A stretch of 64,000 bases of DNA from an uncultured Collinsella sp. (GCA_934668875.1 CAKUON010000012.1:1-64000); one strand, 5' to 3'; positions 38,453 through 47,444 are shown, counted from the stretch's first letter. Made by a program: numbers and translations. Notes: generated by a model not told the origin, from the sequence alone.

Positions 38453-38555
38453 AAAGTATCCATGTTGATTTACGTCAGAGCAATGAACAGCTTTGAGGCA
38501 CTGTCGATAAACGAGCGTTTGCTGGACATTGTCGAGCGTTGCAATTGGAGGAGCC

Positions 38556-39110
38556 ATGGAAGTAGGGAAGATCGATCGTCGTCGGCGCTATACGCTCTCG
38601 GTCATACGGGGGGCGTTCTTCGCGCTGCTGGCCGAGGTCGGCTTCGCGAAGATGACGGTGGCGGATATCTGCCGCCGCGCCGATATCAACCGCGGCACGT
38701 TCTATCTGCACTACGAGGATAAGTTTGCGCTGCTCGACGCACTTATTGACGAGGCTTTGGCGGCCGTGCCCCCGCTCGAGGGATCGGAGGCGGATGCCCC
38801 CTGCCAGCGCCCGCCGGCAAACGATGACTATTATCTGCTCTACTCGGATGACGACGCGTACGCCCGCGTGGCGCAGCGCGTCATCGAGCGCGGCGCAGAG
38901 CAGATGGTTCCCTCGATCATGGAGAAGACTGGGCTTTCGCGCGGGGATGCTTATCTGCTCTTTGTCCACAGCGTTCAGGGAAACCTCGCGGTCAACCGCC
39001 TGCTCGGTTGGAGGCGGGGACCCGAGTTCGCCCATGCCCAGGAACTGCTCAGCACCTATTCCGAAGGAGGCTTGCGAACGGTATCGGCTCATCACGATTT
39101 CAGTAGTTGA
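38556..39110 (+). CDS. TetR-family transcriptional regulator
   Basis: The 184-residue protein has a TetR DNA-binding domain (FFALLAEVGFAKMTVADICRRADINRGTFYLHY; key INRGTFYLHYEDKF). The C-terminal ligand domain contains DDAYARVAQRVIERG and a GDAYLLFVHSVQGN helix, of the TetR_C_33/DUF-type common in Firmicutes and Actinobacteria. The ATG at 38556 has GGAGGAG upstream. It is divergent from the sirtuin operon with a palindrome between, so it is the likely repressor of that operon. Confidence 0.88.
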   Translation: MEVGKIDRRRRYTLSVIRGAFFALLAEVGFAKMTVADICRRADINRGTFYLHYEDKFALLDALIDEALAAVPPLEGSEADAPCQRPPANDDYYLLYSDDDAYARVAQRVIERGAEQMVPSIMEKTGLSRGDAYLLFVHSVQGNLAVNRLLGWRRGPEFAHAQELLSTYSEGGLRTVSAHHDFSS

Positions 39111-39304
39111 TCTTGACTGTGGACTCCTTACAAGTCTTGCTCGAGATCGAGCGGAGACTGGGCCCTGCCGAATCGGAGCTATGGCGACCAAAAATGTTGC
39201 CAGAAGACGCCGTCGACGCTGTTTGCGATGGGGAAGAAACTTCTCGGTGAGTAAAGCTCATCGGAGCGGGGATAGAGCTTTGTCTGCGGGGTACGAAATG
39301 CTGG

Positions 39305-40189
39305 CTAGCGGTTGCGACGCCTTGTTGCAGAAATGCCAACTGCCGCAACTACAGCACCGGCAACACTCAGGGCGGCTGCCATCGCACCGTTGTCGCCCGT
39401 CGCGGGTAGGGTGGCCCCGGCTGGTTTAACCGCCGCTACTGCCTTGGTGGAAACGGGATTTGCCGTGGGCTTTTTTGCATTGGGCTGCGGTGTGGGCTCG
39501 GGCTTGGTTTCCGGTTCGGGTTTGGAACTGCTCGTATCGGTTGCAATCAAGTGCACGTCACTGTCGAAGACGTAACGGATGTAGTAATCGTGCCGCGTCT
39601 CGTGCATAATCCCCTGCCCGCTGTCGAAGTCACGGTCAACGTGTGTGCCAAGGTAGGTTGAGCTGTTGAGGTTCAGCCTGTAAGGGATTTGGTCGTCGGC
39701 GTAACTGCCTGTAAAGACTACGGTTGCTCTAACGTGATTGTCGATCATGGTCAGGGCAATAGAGACGCTGGCCTCTTTGGGGTTCTCGGTTTTTATAAGG
39801 CTTTCGGTATCGGTGTCGATCTTGAAGAGATGGACGGTGTCGTTAAGCTCGTAGATGAAGTCCTCGGGTTTGTCGGGAAAATCGTATATAAGAGCCTCGT
39901 TCTGGACCAACTCAAAAGCAGGGGGTAGCTCCAAATCGTAGTAATGATCGACGACGGTGGTTGCTGTGAGGCTGCCTTCCGCGTTGACTTCGTCGCAGGT
40001 GATGGGTGTTGCGACATCGGGTTCGGGCATTTCGGTCGCCAGTGCTGCGCAGGGTAGCAAAAGCTGCCCTGCCATAAGAATGCTTACTCCGAAGGCAACG
40101 ACTCTGGCGCCTGCATGAAGCTTGACGTTGCGGATAGACAGGCCAGTGCGTTTGTAATGGGTTTGCGGTGCAACATGCTGTCCATACAT
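39305..40189 (-). CDS. LPXTG-anchored surface protein
   Basis: The 294-residue protein begins with a signal peptide (positively charged start, hydrophobic stretch about 28-48, cleavage near ALA-TEM). Its mature part has an acidic beta-rich domain with no family I recognise. A proline/lysine stretch (KPEPETKPEPTPQPNAKKP) precedes the sorting signal LPATG (261-265), a hydrophobic segment and an RRRNR tail. It should be covalently attached to peptidoglycan by a class A/E-type sortase encoded elsewhere. AAGGAG precedes the ATG. Single-gene unit on the minus strand. Confidence 0.85.
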   Translation of the reverse strand: MYGQHVAPQTHYKRTGLSIRNVKLHAGARVVAFGVSILMAGQLLLPCAALATEMPEPDVATPITCDEVNAEGSLTATTVVDHYYDLELPPAFELVQNEALIYDFPDKPEDFIYELNDTVHLFKIDTDTESLIKTENPKEASVSIALTMIDNHVRATVVFTGSYADDQIPYRLNLNSSTYLGTHVDRDFDSGQGIMHETRHDYYIRYVFDSDVHLIATDTSSSKPEPETKPEPTPQPNAKKPTANPVSTKAVAAVKPAGATLPATGDNGAMAAALSVAGAVVAAVGISATRRRNR

Positions 40190-40509
40190 AAGGCGCTCCT
40201 TGTTCGTAGGCCGGTTTCCGTGGATCTATATTGCGCCTGCCCGATTCGGCCAGGCTCATACACGCGAACGCTCACGCGAGTAGGAGAAAGCTCTAGTTAA
40301 TTTTCCCACAGTCGACACTTTGCGGCCAACGATTTGCTGTTCAATTCTCGGAGAGAAAATCAAGACAGTTGAGGAGTTGTCAGGCAATGAGATTGTGCCT
40401 AGAGAGCACGAACAAGAGATATGGTCTACAGACGACTGAATAGCTTCATCCGTTTTGGTTACAACGAAATGTGTGCCGCGCGCCTGCGGCATGAAAGAGA
40501 GGGAATCCT

Positions 40510-41040
40510 ATGAATATCATTGTGTTGAGCGGCAGCCCGCGTAAGGGCGCCAATACCGATACCATGGTCGAGGCGTTTGCCGAGACCGCGCGCGAGGCCG
40601 GCCATACGGTCGAGGTCATCCGCGTTGCCGGCAAGAAGATCGCCGGCTGCTTGGGATGCCAGTACTGCTTCGCCCATGAGGGCGTCTGCGTGCAGAAGGA
40701 TGACATGGCCGACGTGATCGAGTCGCTGAAAGACGCAGATATGGTCGTCTTCGCCTCGCCTATCTACTGGTTTGATATCACCGCGCAGGAGAAGGCCGCC
40801 ATCGACCGCCTGTACGCCTTCGGTGCCACGGGATTCCCGTTCACCAAGACGGCCCTTTTGCTCGATAGTCACAGCGAGGGTGTCTATGACGCGGCGATCG
40901 CCATGTACAAGTCAACCTGCGCATACTGCAAGTGGGAGGACCGGGGCATTGTCACCATCAGCGGTATGACCGAGCGCGACAGCATGGCCTCCTCGCCCAA
41001 GCTGGAAGAGGTGCGAGAGCTCGCCCGCAAGCTCGCCTAA
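40510..41040 (+). CDS. flavodoxin-like FMN reductase family protein, second copy
   Basis: The 176-residue protein is a distant paralogue of the protein at 34530. It has LSGSPRKGANTDTMVEAF for FMN phosphate, a CLGCQYCFAHEGVC cluster, and FASPIYWFDITAQEKAAIDRLY. A second CAYC pair is at about residues 138-141. AGAGAGGGAA precedes the ATG. No co-transcribed neighbour; a 20-bp-arm inverted repeat follows 10 bases after the stop. The physiological substrate is unknown. Confidence 0.87.
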   Translation: MNIIVLSGSPRKGANTDTMVEAFAETAREAGHTVEVIRVAGKKIAGCLGCQYCFAHEGVCVQKDDMADVIESLKDADMVVFASPIYWFDITAQEKAAIDRLYAFGATGFPFTKTALLLDSHSEGVYDAAIAMYKSTCAYCKWEDRGIVTISGMTERDSMASSPKLEEVRELARKLA

Positions 41041-41050
41041 GGGCAAGAAG

Positions 41051-41121
41051 AGCGCATGGCAATCAGCACTAGCGGAAATGCTTGCTGCCCTTACCAAGAA
41101 GAGTGCTGATTGCCATGCGCT
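41051..41121. repeat. perfect 20-bp inverted repeat with 31-bp loop
   Basis: Arms 41051-41070 (AGCGCATGGCAATCAGCACT) and 41102-41121 are exact complements, directly after the flavodoxin stop. There is no T-run. The loop holds TGCCCTTA, also present in the loop of the unrelated-arm element at 22922-22988. Confidence 0.88.
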
Positions 41122-41148
41122 GATGCCCTTTCGGACAATCTCGGCGTG

Positions 41149-41361
41149 CTAGGAGGCCTTCTCGCTCAGGAACTCCCTGAATGCGGGGATGTCGAAGCCG
41201 ACGAGGCCACGTCCACGTTTCCCGATAACGCCGTCCTCGAGGAGGCGGCGCTTGTACTGGCTTGCGTAGTTGCTGGCGACGCCCATACGCTTGGCGATCT
41301 CCGAGACCCTGCTGGATCCAGAATCAGGCAGAAGATTGTGAGTGAAAATCGGGAGTAGCAC
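41149..41361 (-). pseudogene. relic of an archaeal-type AAA ATPase: C-terminal winged-helix end only
   Basis: The frame ends SSRVSEIAKRMGVASNYASQ, then RRLLEDGVIGKRGRGLVGF and IPAFREFLSEK. This is the winged-helix C-terminus typical of AAA-family ATPases that are several hundred residues long. Only about 60 residues remain. The upstream part, with the P-loop, is absent and is replaced by the promoter region of the DUF4143 ATPase. No proper start site is visible. Confidence 0.7.
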
Positions 41362-41398
41362 TCCCGATTTTGACCAATTAACGTTTGTACGAGATAAT
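41345..41398 (+). promoter_or_regulatory. promoter of the DUF4143 ATPase with an adjacent 12-bp-arm palindrome
   Basis: A TTGACC box at 41370-41375 and GATAAT at 41393-41398 are 17 bases apart. Directly upstream, AAAATCGGGAGT-AGC-ACTCCCGATTTT (41345-41371; arms exact) could be an operator. It is also a hairpin with a 3-nt loop and T-run that could terminate incoming transcription. Confidence 0.7.
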
Positions 41399-41423
41399 AG
41401 GCTCCATAACGGGAGGCGATTCT

Positions 41424-42632
41424 ATGTACATCGAGCGCGAAATTGAACAGACGATAGATTCGATGCTGGGACAGGGAAAAGTTGTCCTGGTGACCGGAGC
41501 GCGCCAAGTTGGGAAGACGACGGTTCTCAAGCAACATCTAGGCGACCGATTCGACTATGTTTCGATGGAGAACCCGCGGGATTATCTTCTTGCAAAAGAG
41601 GATGCCGCCCTGTTTTTCGAGTCTCATGATTTGCCGATCATCATTGATGAGATTCAGCGCGTGCCTGAGCTTTTTTCTCCGGTGAAGTGGGTTGTCGATC
41701 AATCAGAGGAGAAGGGCCGAATCGTCCTCACGGGATCCCAGACATATCACCTCATGAAAGGGGTGAGCGAATCTTTGGCGGGGAGGATTAGAATTCTGGA
41801 GATGCCCTCTTTAAGCTTGCGAGAGCTTGTTGGTGGTTCCCAGGGCCCTCGTCCGTATATCCCCAAAAAGGTTTCCTTGGCCTCTAAGATGTCTTCGGGA
41901 AATATTTGGAACATCATCCATAGGGGTTCGATGCCCGAACTGCAAGACCCAAATATCGATTGGGACTCCTATTATTCCGACTACGTTGCCGCATATCTCG
42001 AACGCGATGTTCGCGATCTTGTAAACGTGAAGGATGAGGCGAAGTTCTACAGCTTTATGGTCGCGTGCGCAGCGAGAACGGGGCAACTGTTAAATGCCAC
42101 CGATATTGGAAACACCGTTGACGTCGACCGTAAGACGGTGAAGGCTTGGCTCTCGGTTTTGCAGGCGTCGAACATCGTTCGGATTGTCGAGCCCTTTTGG
42201 CCTAATGTCGATAAGCGTCTGACCAAGACCCCTAAGATATTCTTTATGGATACAGGTCTTGTTTGTCATCTAACGAGGTGGATAACGCCGGAGCAATTGC
42301 GCAACGGGGCCGCGGCGGGGCATATATTTGAGACGTTCGTTGTCTCGGAAATTTTGAAGAGCTTTATGAACGCGGGGAAGAGCCTTCGCGACGTATGGTT
42401 CTATCGAGACCAAAAGAAGCGCGAAATTGATTTGCTCATTCAAGAGGGCCATATTCTCCATCCCGTCGAGGTGAAGATGTCAGCCACGGTGGGCAAAGAT
42501 GCAGTAAAGAATTTTTCCTGTCTCGAGGGCCTGACCGGCTATGAAATTGGGTTTGGACACGTTGTCTGTCAAACCCCGGATCCATACCTTATTACCAAGG
42601 ATGTCCAAGCGATTCCCGTGTGGGGCATATGA
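41424..42632 (+). CDS. AAA ATPase with DUF4143 C-terminal domain
   Basis: The 402-residue protein has a P-loop GARQVGKTT (25-33), Walker B PIIIDEIQRVPEL, a sensor-type LTGSQ, and a C-terminal DUF4143 region with a PD-(D/E)xK-like core (WFYRDQKKREIDLLIQEG, PVEVKMS). Family members are widespread, often horizontally acquired, and of unclear role; some act in selfish or defence-related settings. AGGAGG-like GGGAGG precedes the ATG at 41424. The gene is clearly more AT-rich in wobble positions than its neighbours, and a truncated ATPase relic lies beside it. Both observations suggest recent transfer. Confidence 0.9.
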   Translation: MYIEREIEQTIDSMLGQGKVVLVTGARQVGKTTVLKQHLGDRFDYVSMENPRDYLLAKEDAALFFESHDLPIIIDEIQRVPELFSPVKWVVDQSEEKGRIVLTGSQTYHLMKGVSESLAGRIRILEMPSLSLRELVGGSQGPRPYIPKKVSLASKMSSGNIWNIIHRGSMPELQDPNIDWDSYYSDYVAAYLERDVRDLVNVKDEAKFYSFMVACAARTGQLLNATDIGNTVDVDRKTVKAWLSVLQASNIVRIVEPFWPNVDKRLTKTPKIFFMDTGLVCHLTRWITPEQLRNGAAAGHIFETFVVSEILKSFMNAGKSLRDVWFYRDQKKREIDLLIQEGHILHPVEVKMSATVGKDAVKNFSCLEGLTGYEIGFGHVVCQTPDPYLITKDVQAIPVWGI

Positions 42633-42646
42633 TATACGTTGCAACG

Positions 42647-42689
42647 AGCGGGGCCCGGAGCGCGATGTTGCTGCGCTCCGGGCCCCGCT
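42647..42689. terminator. strong bidirectional hairpin terminator
   Basis: Exact 17-bp arms (AGCGGGGCCCGGAGCGC and complement) enclose nine bases between the convergent ATPase and topoisomerase genes. No T-run directly follows on either strand, but the stem is very stable. Confidence 0.75.
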
Positions 42690-42725
42690 GCTTAGTTAAA
42701 CCATGACGGTTTGGCTGCCGTCGTC

Positions 42726-44966
42726 CTAATCAAACAAGCTCGGCATGTCGTTTTCTTTCATGAGGGCGCCGGCGGAGGGCAGACTCTGCGCGGTGAACTT
42801 TTCGGCCGAGACGCCGGCGCCAAGGATCTCCTCGGTCGTGCCGACGGTGGTGACCGAGCGGCCCTTCTTGGTCGTGAAAGCCTGGACGCCCTGCGTGTTG
42901 GTGGTCGTCTTGGTCTTGAGGAGCGACGTGTTGAAGTTCATGAGGCGGTAGTCGCTCGAGACCAGCGCAATGTCGCGATCTTCCTTGAGCACCTGGGCAT
43001 ACAGCAGCTTGCTGCCGCCGTAGATGGCGTTCTTGAGGCGCTTACGGTTGGTCTTGGTGACGTATCCGGAGAGTGCGACGCGCACCACGCGGCCGTTCTC
43101 AAAGACAAATAGCGCGTCGGTCTTGTAGTCCTCGGGGTCGATGACCCAGATGACGCTCTCGTCGGGTTCCATCTCAAGATCGGTCGGCAGGTACGAGCCC
43201 AGCTGGGCGGACTTGGTGTCCTCAAACGCCGCGACCTTGCACTTGTACACCTGGCTCTTGTTGGTAAAGACCAGCAGCTCGTGCGTGTTGGAGGACGGGA
43301 ACTCGATAAAGGGTTTATCGCCGTCCTTGTACTTGAGCGTTGCAGCCTTCTTGAGCACGCGGTCGGTCATCTTTTTGAGGTAGCCGTCGCGCGAGAGCAT
43401 GATGGTCACCGGGTACTCCTCGACCTCGGGCTCCAGACTCACTTCGATAACCTCATGGGGCTCAATCCTGCCCGTGCGGCGCGGCATCACGTACTTCTTG
43501 TTGACCGCGGCCAGCTCGTCGCTGATGACCTTCTTGATGTTCTCCTCGCTGGAGAGAATCTCCTCAAGCTCGGCAATCTCGCCCTCGAGCTTGGCGATGT
43601 CCTTGGTGCGGTTGAGGATGTACTCCTCGTTGATGTTGCGGAGCTTGAGCTCGGCAACAAACTCGGCCTGGGTCTCGTCGATGTCGAAGCCGCGCATAAG
43701 GTTGGGTACGACCTCGGCCTCAAGCTTGGTGCCGCGGATGATGGCGATGGCCTTGTCGATGTCGAGCAGAATCGCCTCGAGGCCGTGCAACAGGTGCAGG
43801 CGCTCGGACTTTTTGCCCAGGTCAAAGTTAATGCGGCGACGCGTGGACTGAATACGCCACGCAACCCACTCGTGCAGAATCTGGCGTACGCCCATAACGC
43901 GGGGGTAGCCGTCAACGAGCACGTTAAAGTTGCACGAGAACGAGTCTTGCAGCGTGGTCGAGCGATAGAGCTTTGCCATGAGCTTGTCGGGATCGACACC
44001 GCGCTTAAGGTCGATAGCGATGCGCAGGCCCGAAAGGTCGGTCTCGTCGCGGATGTCGGCGATCTCCTTGACCTTGCCCTCCTTGGAGAGCTTGACGATG
44101 CGCTCGATGATGACATCGGTCTTGGTGGTGTAGGGAATCTCGTACACCTCGATGATGCGCTCTTCGGGAATCCAGCGCCAGCGGGAGCGAATCTGGAAGC
44201 TGCCAAGGCCGGTCTCGACGATCTTCTCCATTTCCTCGCGGCGATAGATAATCTCGCCGCCGGTCGAGAAGTCGGGCATGGGCATGTACTCGAGCAGGTC
44301 GCAGTCGGGATCCTGCAGGTAGTGCATGGTGGCGGTGCAAACCTCGTTAAGGTTAAAGCCGCAGATGTCGGACGCCATAGCGACGCCGATACCCTTGTTG
44401 GCCGAGACGAGGATGTTGGGGAACGTAGTGGGCAGCAGGCGCGGCTCCTTCATGGCGCCGTCGTAGCTGTCGATGAAGTCGACTGGGTCCTTGTCGATAT
44501 CCTTGAAGATCTCGGCACTGATGGGGGAGAGCTTGGCCTCGGTATAACGCGAGGCGGCGTAGCTCAGGTCGCCCGAATAGTACTTGCCAAAGTTGCCCTT
44601 CGACTCCACGAACGGGGCGAGCAGCGCCTCGTTGCCGGTGGCCAAGCGCACCATCGTCTCGTAGATCGCGGCGTCGCCGTGCGGGTTGAGCTTCATGGTC
44701 TGGCCCACGATGTTGGCGCTCTTCTGGCGCTCGCCCTTGAGCAGACCCATCTTGTACATGGTGTAGAGCAGCTTGCGGTGCGAGGGCTTAAAGCCGTCGA
44801 TCTCGGGGAACGCACGCGAGACGTTAACGCTCATGGCGTAGGGCATGTAGTTGACCTCGAGCGTCTGCGTGATCGGCTGGTCGGTGACCTCGGAGTGCAG
44901 GCCGATGACGTTCTCGGCGTTGACCTGCTTTTTCTTGGGCTGGTTCTTCGTCTTCTTCTTTGCCAC
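42726..44966 (-). CDS. divergent type IIA topoisomerase A subunit (ParC/GyrA-like)
   Basis: The 746-residue protein has the catalytic pair R140-Y141 in YAASRYTEAKLSP and the winged-helix region NIVGQTMKLNPHGDAAIYET. The PGDxxR-type canonical motifs are altered, and spacing differs from GyrA (its Tyr is near 122). The C-terminal part has an abbreviated beta-propeller with weak GyrA-box resemblance, so supercoiling activity like gyrase is not predicted. It pairs with the ParE-like gene 46 bp upstream. This looks like the second type IIA enzyme seen in some clostridia and Coriobacteria, in addition to gyrase. Decatenation is the likely job (inference). Confidence 0.88.
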   Translation of the reverse strand: MAKKKTKNQPKKKQVNAENVIGLHSEVTDQPITQTLEVNYMPYAMSVNVSRAFPEIDGFKPSHRKLLYTMYKMGLLKGERQKSANIVGQTMKLNPHGDAAIYETMVRLATGNEALLAPFVESKGNFGKYYSGDLSYAASRYTEAKLSPISAEIFKDIDKDPVDFIDSYDGAMKEPRLLPTTFPNILVSANKGIGVAMASDICGFNLNEVCTATMHYLQDPDCDLLEYMPMPDFSTGGEIIYRREEMEKIVETGLGSFQIRSRWRWIPEERIIEVYEIPYTTKTDVIIERIVKLSKEGKVKEIADIRDETDLSGLRIAIDLKRGVDPDKLMAKLYRSTTLQDSFSCNFNVLVDGYPRVMGVRQILHEWVAWRIQSTRRRINFDLGKKSERLHLLHGLEAILLDIDKAIAIIRGTKLEAEVVPNLMRGFDIDETQAEFVAELKLRNINEEYILNRTKDIAKLEGEIAELEEILSSEENIKKVISDELAAVNKKYVMPRRTGRIEPHEVIEVSLEPEVEEYPVTIMLSRDGYLKKMTDRVLKKAATLKYKDGDKPFIEFPSSNTHELLVFTNKSQVYKCKVAAFEDTKSAQLGSYLPTDLEMEPDESVIWVIDPEDYKTDALFVFENGRVVRVALSGYVTKTNRKRLKNAIYGGSKLLYAQVLKEDRDIALVSSDYRLMNFNTSLLKTKTTTNTQGVQAFTTKKGRSVTTVGTTEEILGAGVSAEKFTAQSLPSAGALMKENDMPSLFD

Positions 44967-45012
44967 GATTTCCTCTTGAACTTCTTATGGGCCGGCGTTG
45001 TCGATTTCTAAG

Positions 45013-47010
45013 TTACTGCAGGTCCAGCTGGTCCAGGTATTCCTTGCCGTGCTCGGAGATATGGCGCTTGCGGCCTGCCTCGTCGTTGCCCAGCAACAGG
45101 TTGAACATAGTTTCCATCTTGGTGACGTCCTCGGGCTCCACCTTGATCAGGCGGCGCGTCTCGGGGTTCATGGTGGTGAGCCACATCATGTCCGGATCGT
45201 TCTCACCAAGACCCTTGGAGCGGTTGATCGAGCACTTCTGGTCGCCGATCTCCTTGAGGATGCCGTTCTTCTCGAGCTCGGTGTAGGCAAAGTAGGTTTT
45301 CTCTTTGCAGTTGATCTCGTAGAGCGGCGACTCGGCAATATACACGTAACCCTCGTCGATAAGCGTGGGCACCAGGCGGTAGAGCATGGTGAGCACGAGC
45401 GTGCGGATGTGATAGCCGTCGACGTCGGCGTCCGTACAGATGATGACCTTGTTCCAGTTGAGGTTGTCCAGGTCAAAGGCGCCGAGGTTCTTGATGCGCT
45501 TGTCCTTGATCTCCACACCGCAGCCCAGCACGCGCATGAGGTCCATGATAATGTCGGACTTAAAGATGCGCGGATAGTCTTCCTTCAGGCAGTTGAGGAT
45601 CTTGCCACGAACGGGCATAACGCCCTGGAACTCGGCATCACGCGAGGTGCGAATGGCGCCTGCTGCCGAGTCGCCCTCTACGATGTAGATCTCGCGGCGG
45701 CTCTTGTCCTTTGAACGGCAATCGATGAACTTCTGCACGCGGTTGGCCATGTCGGTCTTTTGCTGCAGGTTGGTCTTGATGCTCTGACGAGTCTTCTCGG
45801 CGTTCTCGCGCGAGCGCTTGTTGATGAGCACCTGCTCCAGAATCTTGTTGGCGGCGTCTTTGTTCTCGATTAAGTAGGTCGAGAGGCGCTCCTTAAAGAA
45901 GGCGGTCATGGCCTGCTGGATAAAGCGGTTGTTGATGGCCTTCTTGGTCTGGTTCTCGTAGGACGTCTGGGTGGAGAAACAGTTGGTCACGAGTACCAGG
46001 CAGTCCTGAACGTCCTGCCACTTAATGCCGCTCTCGTTTTTGTTGTACTTGCCCTGTTGCTTAATGTAGGCATCGATGGCGCTGGTCAGAGCACTGCGGG
46101 CCGCTTTCTCGGGCGAGCCGCCGTTTTCGAGCCACGATGAGTTGTGGTAGTACTCCTGCATCATAAAGGTGCGCGAGAAGCACATGCACGCGGTGATCTT
46201 TACGTTGTAGTCGGGCAGGTCCTCGCGATCGCGGCCGCGACGGTCGGCCTCGATAAAGAACGGCTCGGTAAGGTAATCGGTGCCGACTTTCTCGAGAACG
46301 TAATCCTCGATGCCCTTGGGGTAGCAAAAATCCTCTTCGGCAAACTCGCCGTCGTCGCCCTCAATGCGCAGACGGAAGGTCACGTTGGCATTGACCACGG
46401 CCTGACGGCGCATGGTCTCGCGATACCAATCGTGGGGAATGTTGATCGAGGTAAAGACCTCAAGATCGGGGCGCCACTTGATGGTGGTGCCGGTGCGGTT
46501 CTCGTCGCTGGGCTCAATCTCGAGTGCCTTCTTCTTGGCGCCGACGACTTTGCCCTTCTTAAAGTGCAGGGAGTACTTGTTGCCGTCGCGCCAGACGGTA
46601 ACGTCCATGTACTCGGAAGCGTACTGGGTCGCGCAGGAGCCCAGGCCGTTGGTGCCGAGCGAGAAGTCGTAGTCGCCGCCCTGGTTGTTGTTGTACTTGC
46701 CGCCGGCGTAGAGCTCGCAAAAGACGAGTTCCCAGTTAAAGCGCTTCTCGGAAGGGTTCCAGTCGAGCGGGCAGCCACGACCGTTGTCCTCTACCTGAAT
46801 AGAGCCATCGCGAAAGGCGGTGAGGGTGATGAGCTTGCCGTAGCCCTGGCGTGCCTCGTCAACGGCGTTGGACAGGATCTCGAAGGCGGCGTGCGCGCAG
46901 CCGTCGAGTCCGTCCGAGCCAAAGATGACGGCGGGGCGCAGACGTACGCGCTCCTCATCCTTGAGCTGGCGGATACTGTCGTTACCATAGTTTGCGGTGT
47001 TTTTTGCCAT
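45013..47010 (-). CDS. divergent type IIA topoisomerase B subunit (ParE/GyrB-like)
   Basis: The 665-residue ATPase subunit has GHKL motifs FEILSNAVDEA (E44 as probable base) and DNGRGCPLD instead of the usual DNGRGIPV, plus LGTNGLGSCATQY. The TOPRIM motifs are EGDSAAGA, PVRGKILN and ICTDADVDGYHIRTL, where canonical enzymes have DADVDGAHI. The C-terminal KGLGENDPDMMWLTTMNP is also diverged. It is transcribed first and followed by the A subunit 46 bp later. Length is close to ParE (630) and shorter than GyrB (about 800). Confidence 0.88.
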   Translation of the reverse strand: MAKNTANYGNDSIRQLKDEERVRLRPAVIFGSDGLDGCAHAAFEILSNAVDEARQGYGKLITLTAFRDGSIQVEDNGRGCPLDWNPSEKRFNWELVFCELYAGGKYNNNQGGDYDFSLGTNGLGSCATQYASEYMDVTVWRDGNKYSLHFKKGKVVGAKKKALEIEPSDENRTGTTIKWRPDLEVFTSINIPHDWYRETMRRQAVVNANVTFRLRIEGDDGEFAEEDFCYPKGIEDYVLEKVGTDYLTEPFFIEADRRGRDREDLPDYNVKITACMCFSRTFMMQEYYHNSSWLENGGSPEKAARSALTSAIDAYIKQQGKYNKNESGIKWQDVQDCLVLVTNCFSTQTSYENQTKKAINNRFIQQAMTAFFKERLSTYLIENKDAANKILEQVLINKRSRENAEKTRQSIKTNLQQKTDMANRVQKFIDCRSKDKSRREIYIVEGDSAAGAIRTSRDAEFQGVMPVRGKILNCLKEDYPRIFKSDIIMDLMRVLGCGVEIKDKRIKNLGAFDLDNLNWNKVIICTDADVDGYHIRTLVLTMLYRLVPTLIDEGYVYIAESPLYEINCKEKTYFAYTELEKNGILKEIGDQKCSINRSKGLGENDPDMMWLTTMNPETRRLIKVEPEDVTKMETMFNLLLGNDEAGRKRHISEHGKEYLDQLDLQ

Positions 47011-47142
47011 ACTCGCTCTCTCGATGCTCCTTTGCTGCGTTTAAGTCATATAGATAGTCAAGGTAGCATAGCCCAGCCCTCGCACGATTCCACCCAACAC
47101 GAAATCCATCGAACAATCGTTCGTAATTTGATGGAATGGCGT

Positions 47143-47179
47143 TTACTCGGGCAAAACCGAGTCGGTTCTGTCCGAGTAA
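47143..47179. repeat. 18-bp-arm hairpin in the 434-bp divergent gap
   Basis: TTACTCGGGCAAAACCGA pairs with its near complement with two mismatches and a single-base loop. Further on, ATGGGCCA / TGGCCCAT (47260-47297) and a GGGACAGGTGTCTC motif near 47241 are visible. No gene is seen between the topoisomerase B start and the lipoprotein start. Confidence 0.7.
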
Positions 47180-47444
47180 GTTTGAAGGCGGCTGAAGGCG
47201 CCCTATCTTGTTTGCGGCTGTTGGTTCAAATCGAACATTGGGACAGGTGTCTCGTTTTATGGGCCACGGGCGGGCGTGTGCGTGTCCTTTTGGCCCATAG
47301 GGGATGCTGACAGGTCGTTATTTGGGCCACGGGTCACTTCGCCTGTGCCGCGTTTCGTCATACGCTCATAGTGGAAGCCGATGCCACGGGGCCGACGAAA
47401 GCCTCGGGCAGCGGATGAGCTGCAAGCCGAAAGGAGCGGTGAGG

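Noticed and set aside
39111-39304. Short frame between the TetR gene and the LPXTG gene
   Set aside because: Serine-rich, no ribosome site, overlaps the 3' end of the surface gene; nothing supports translation.
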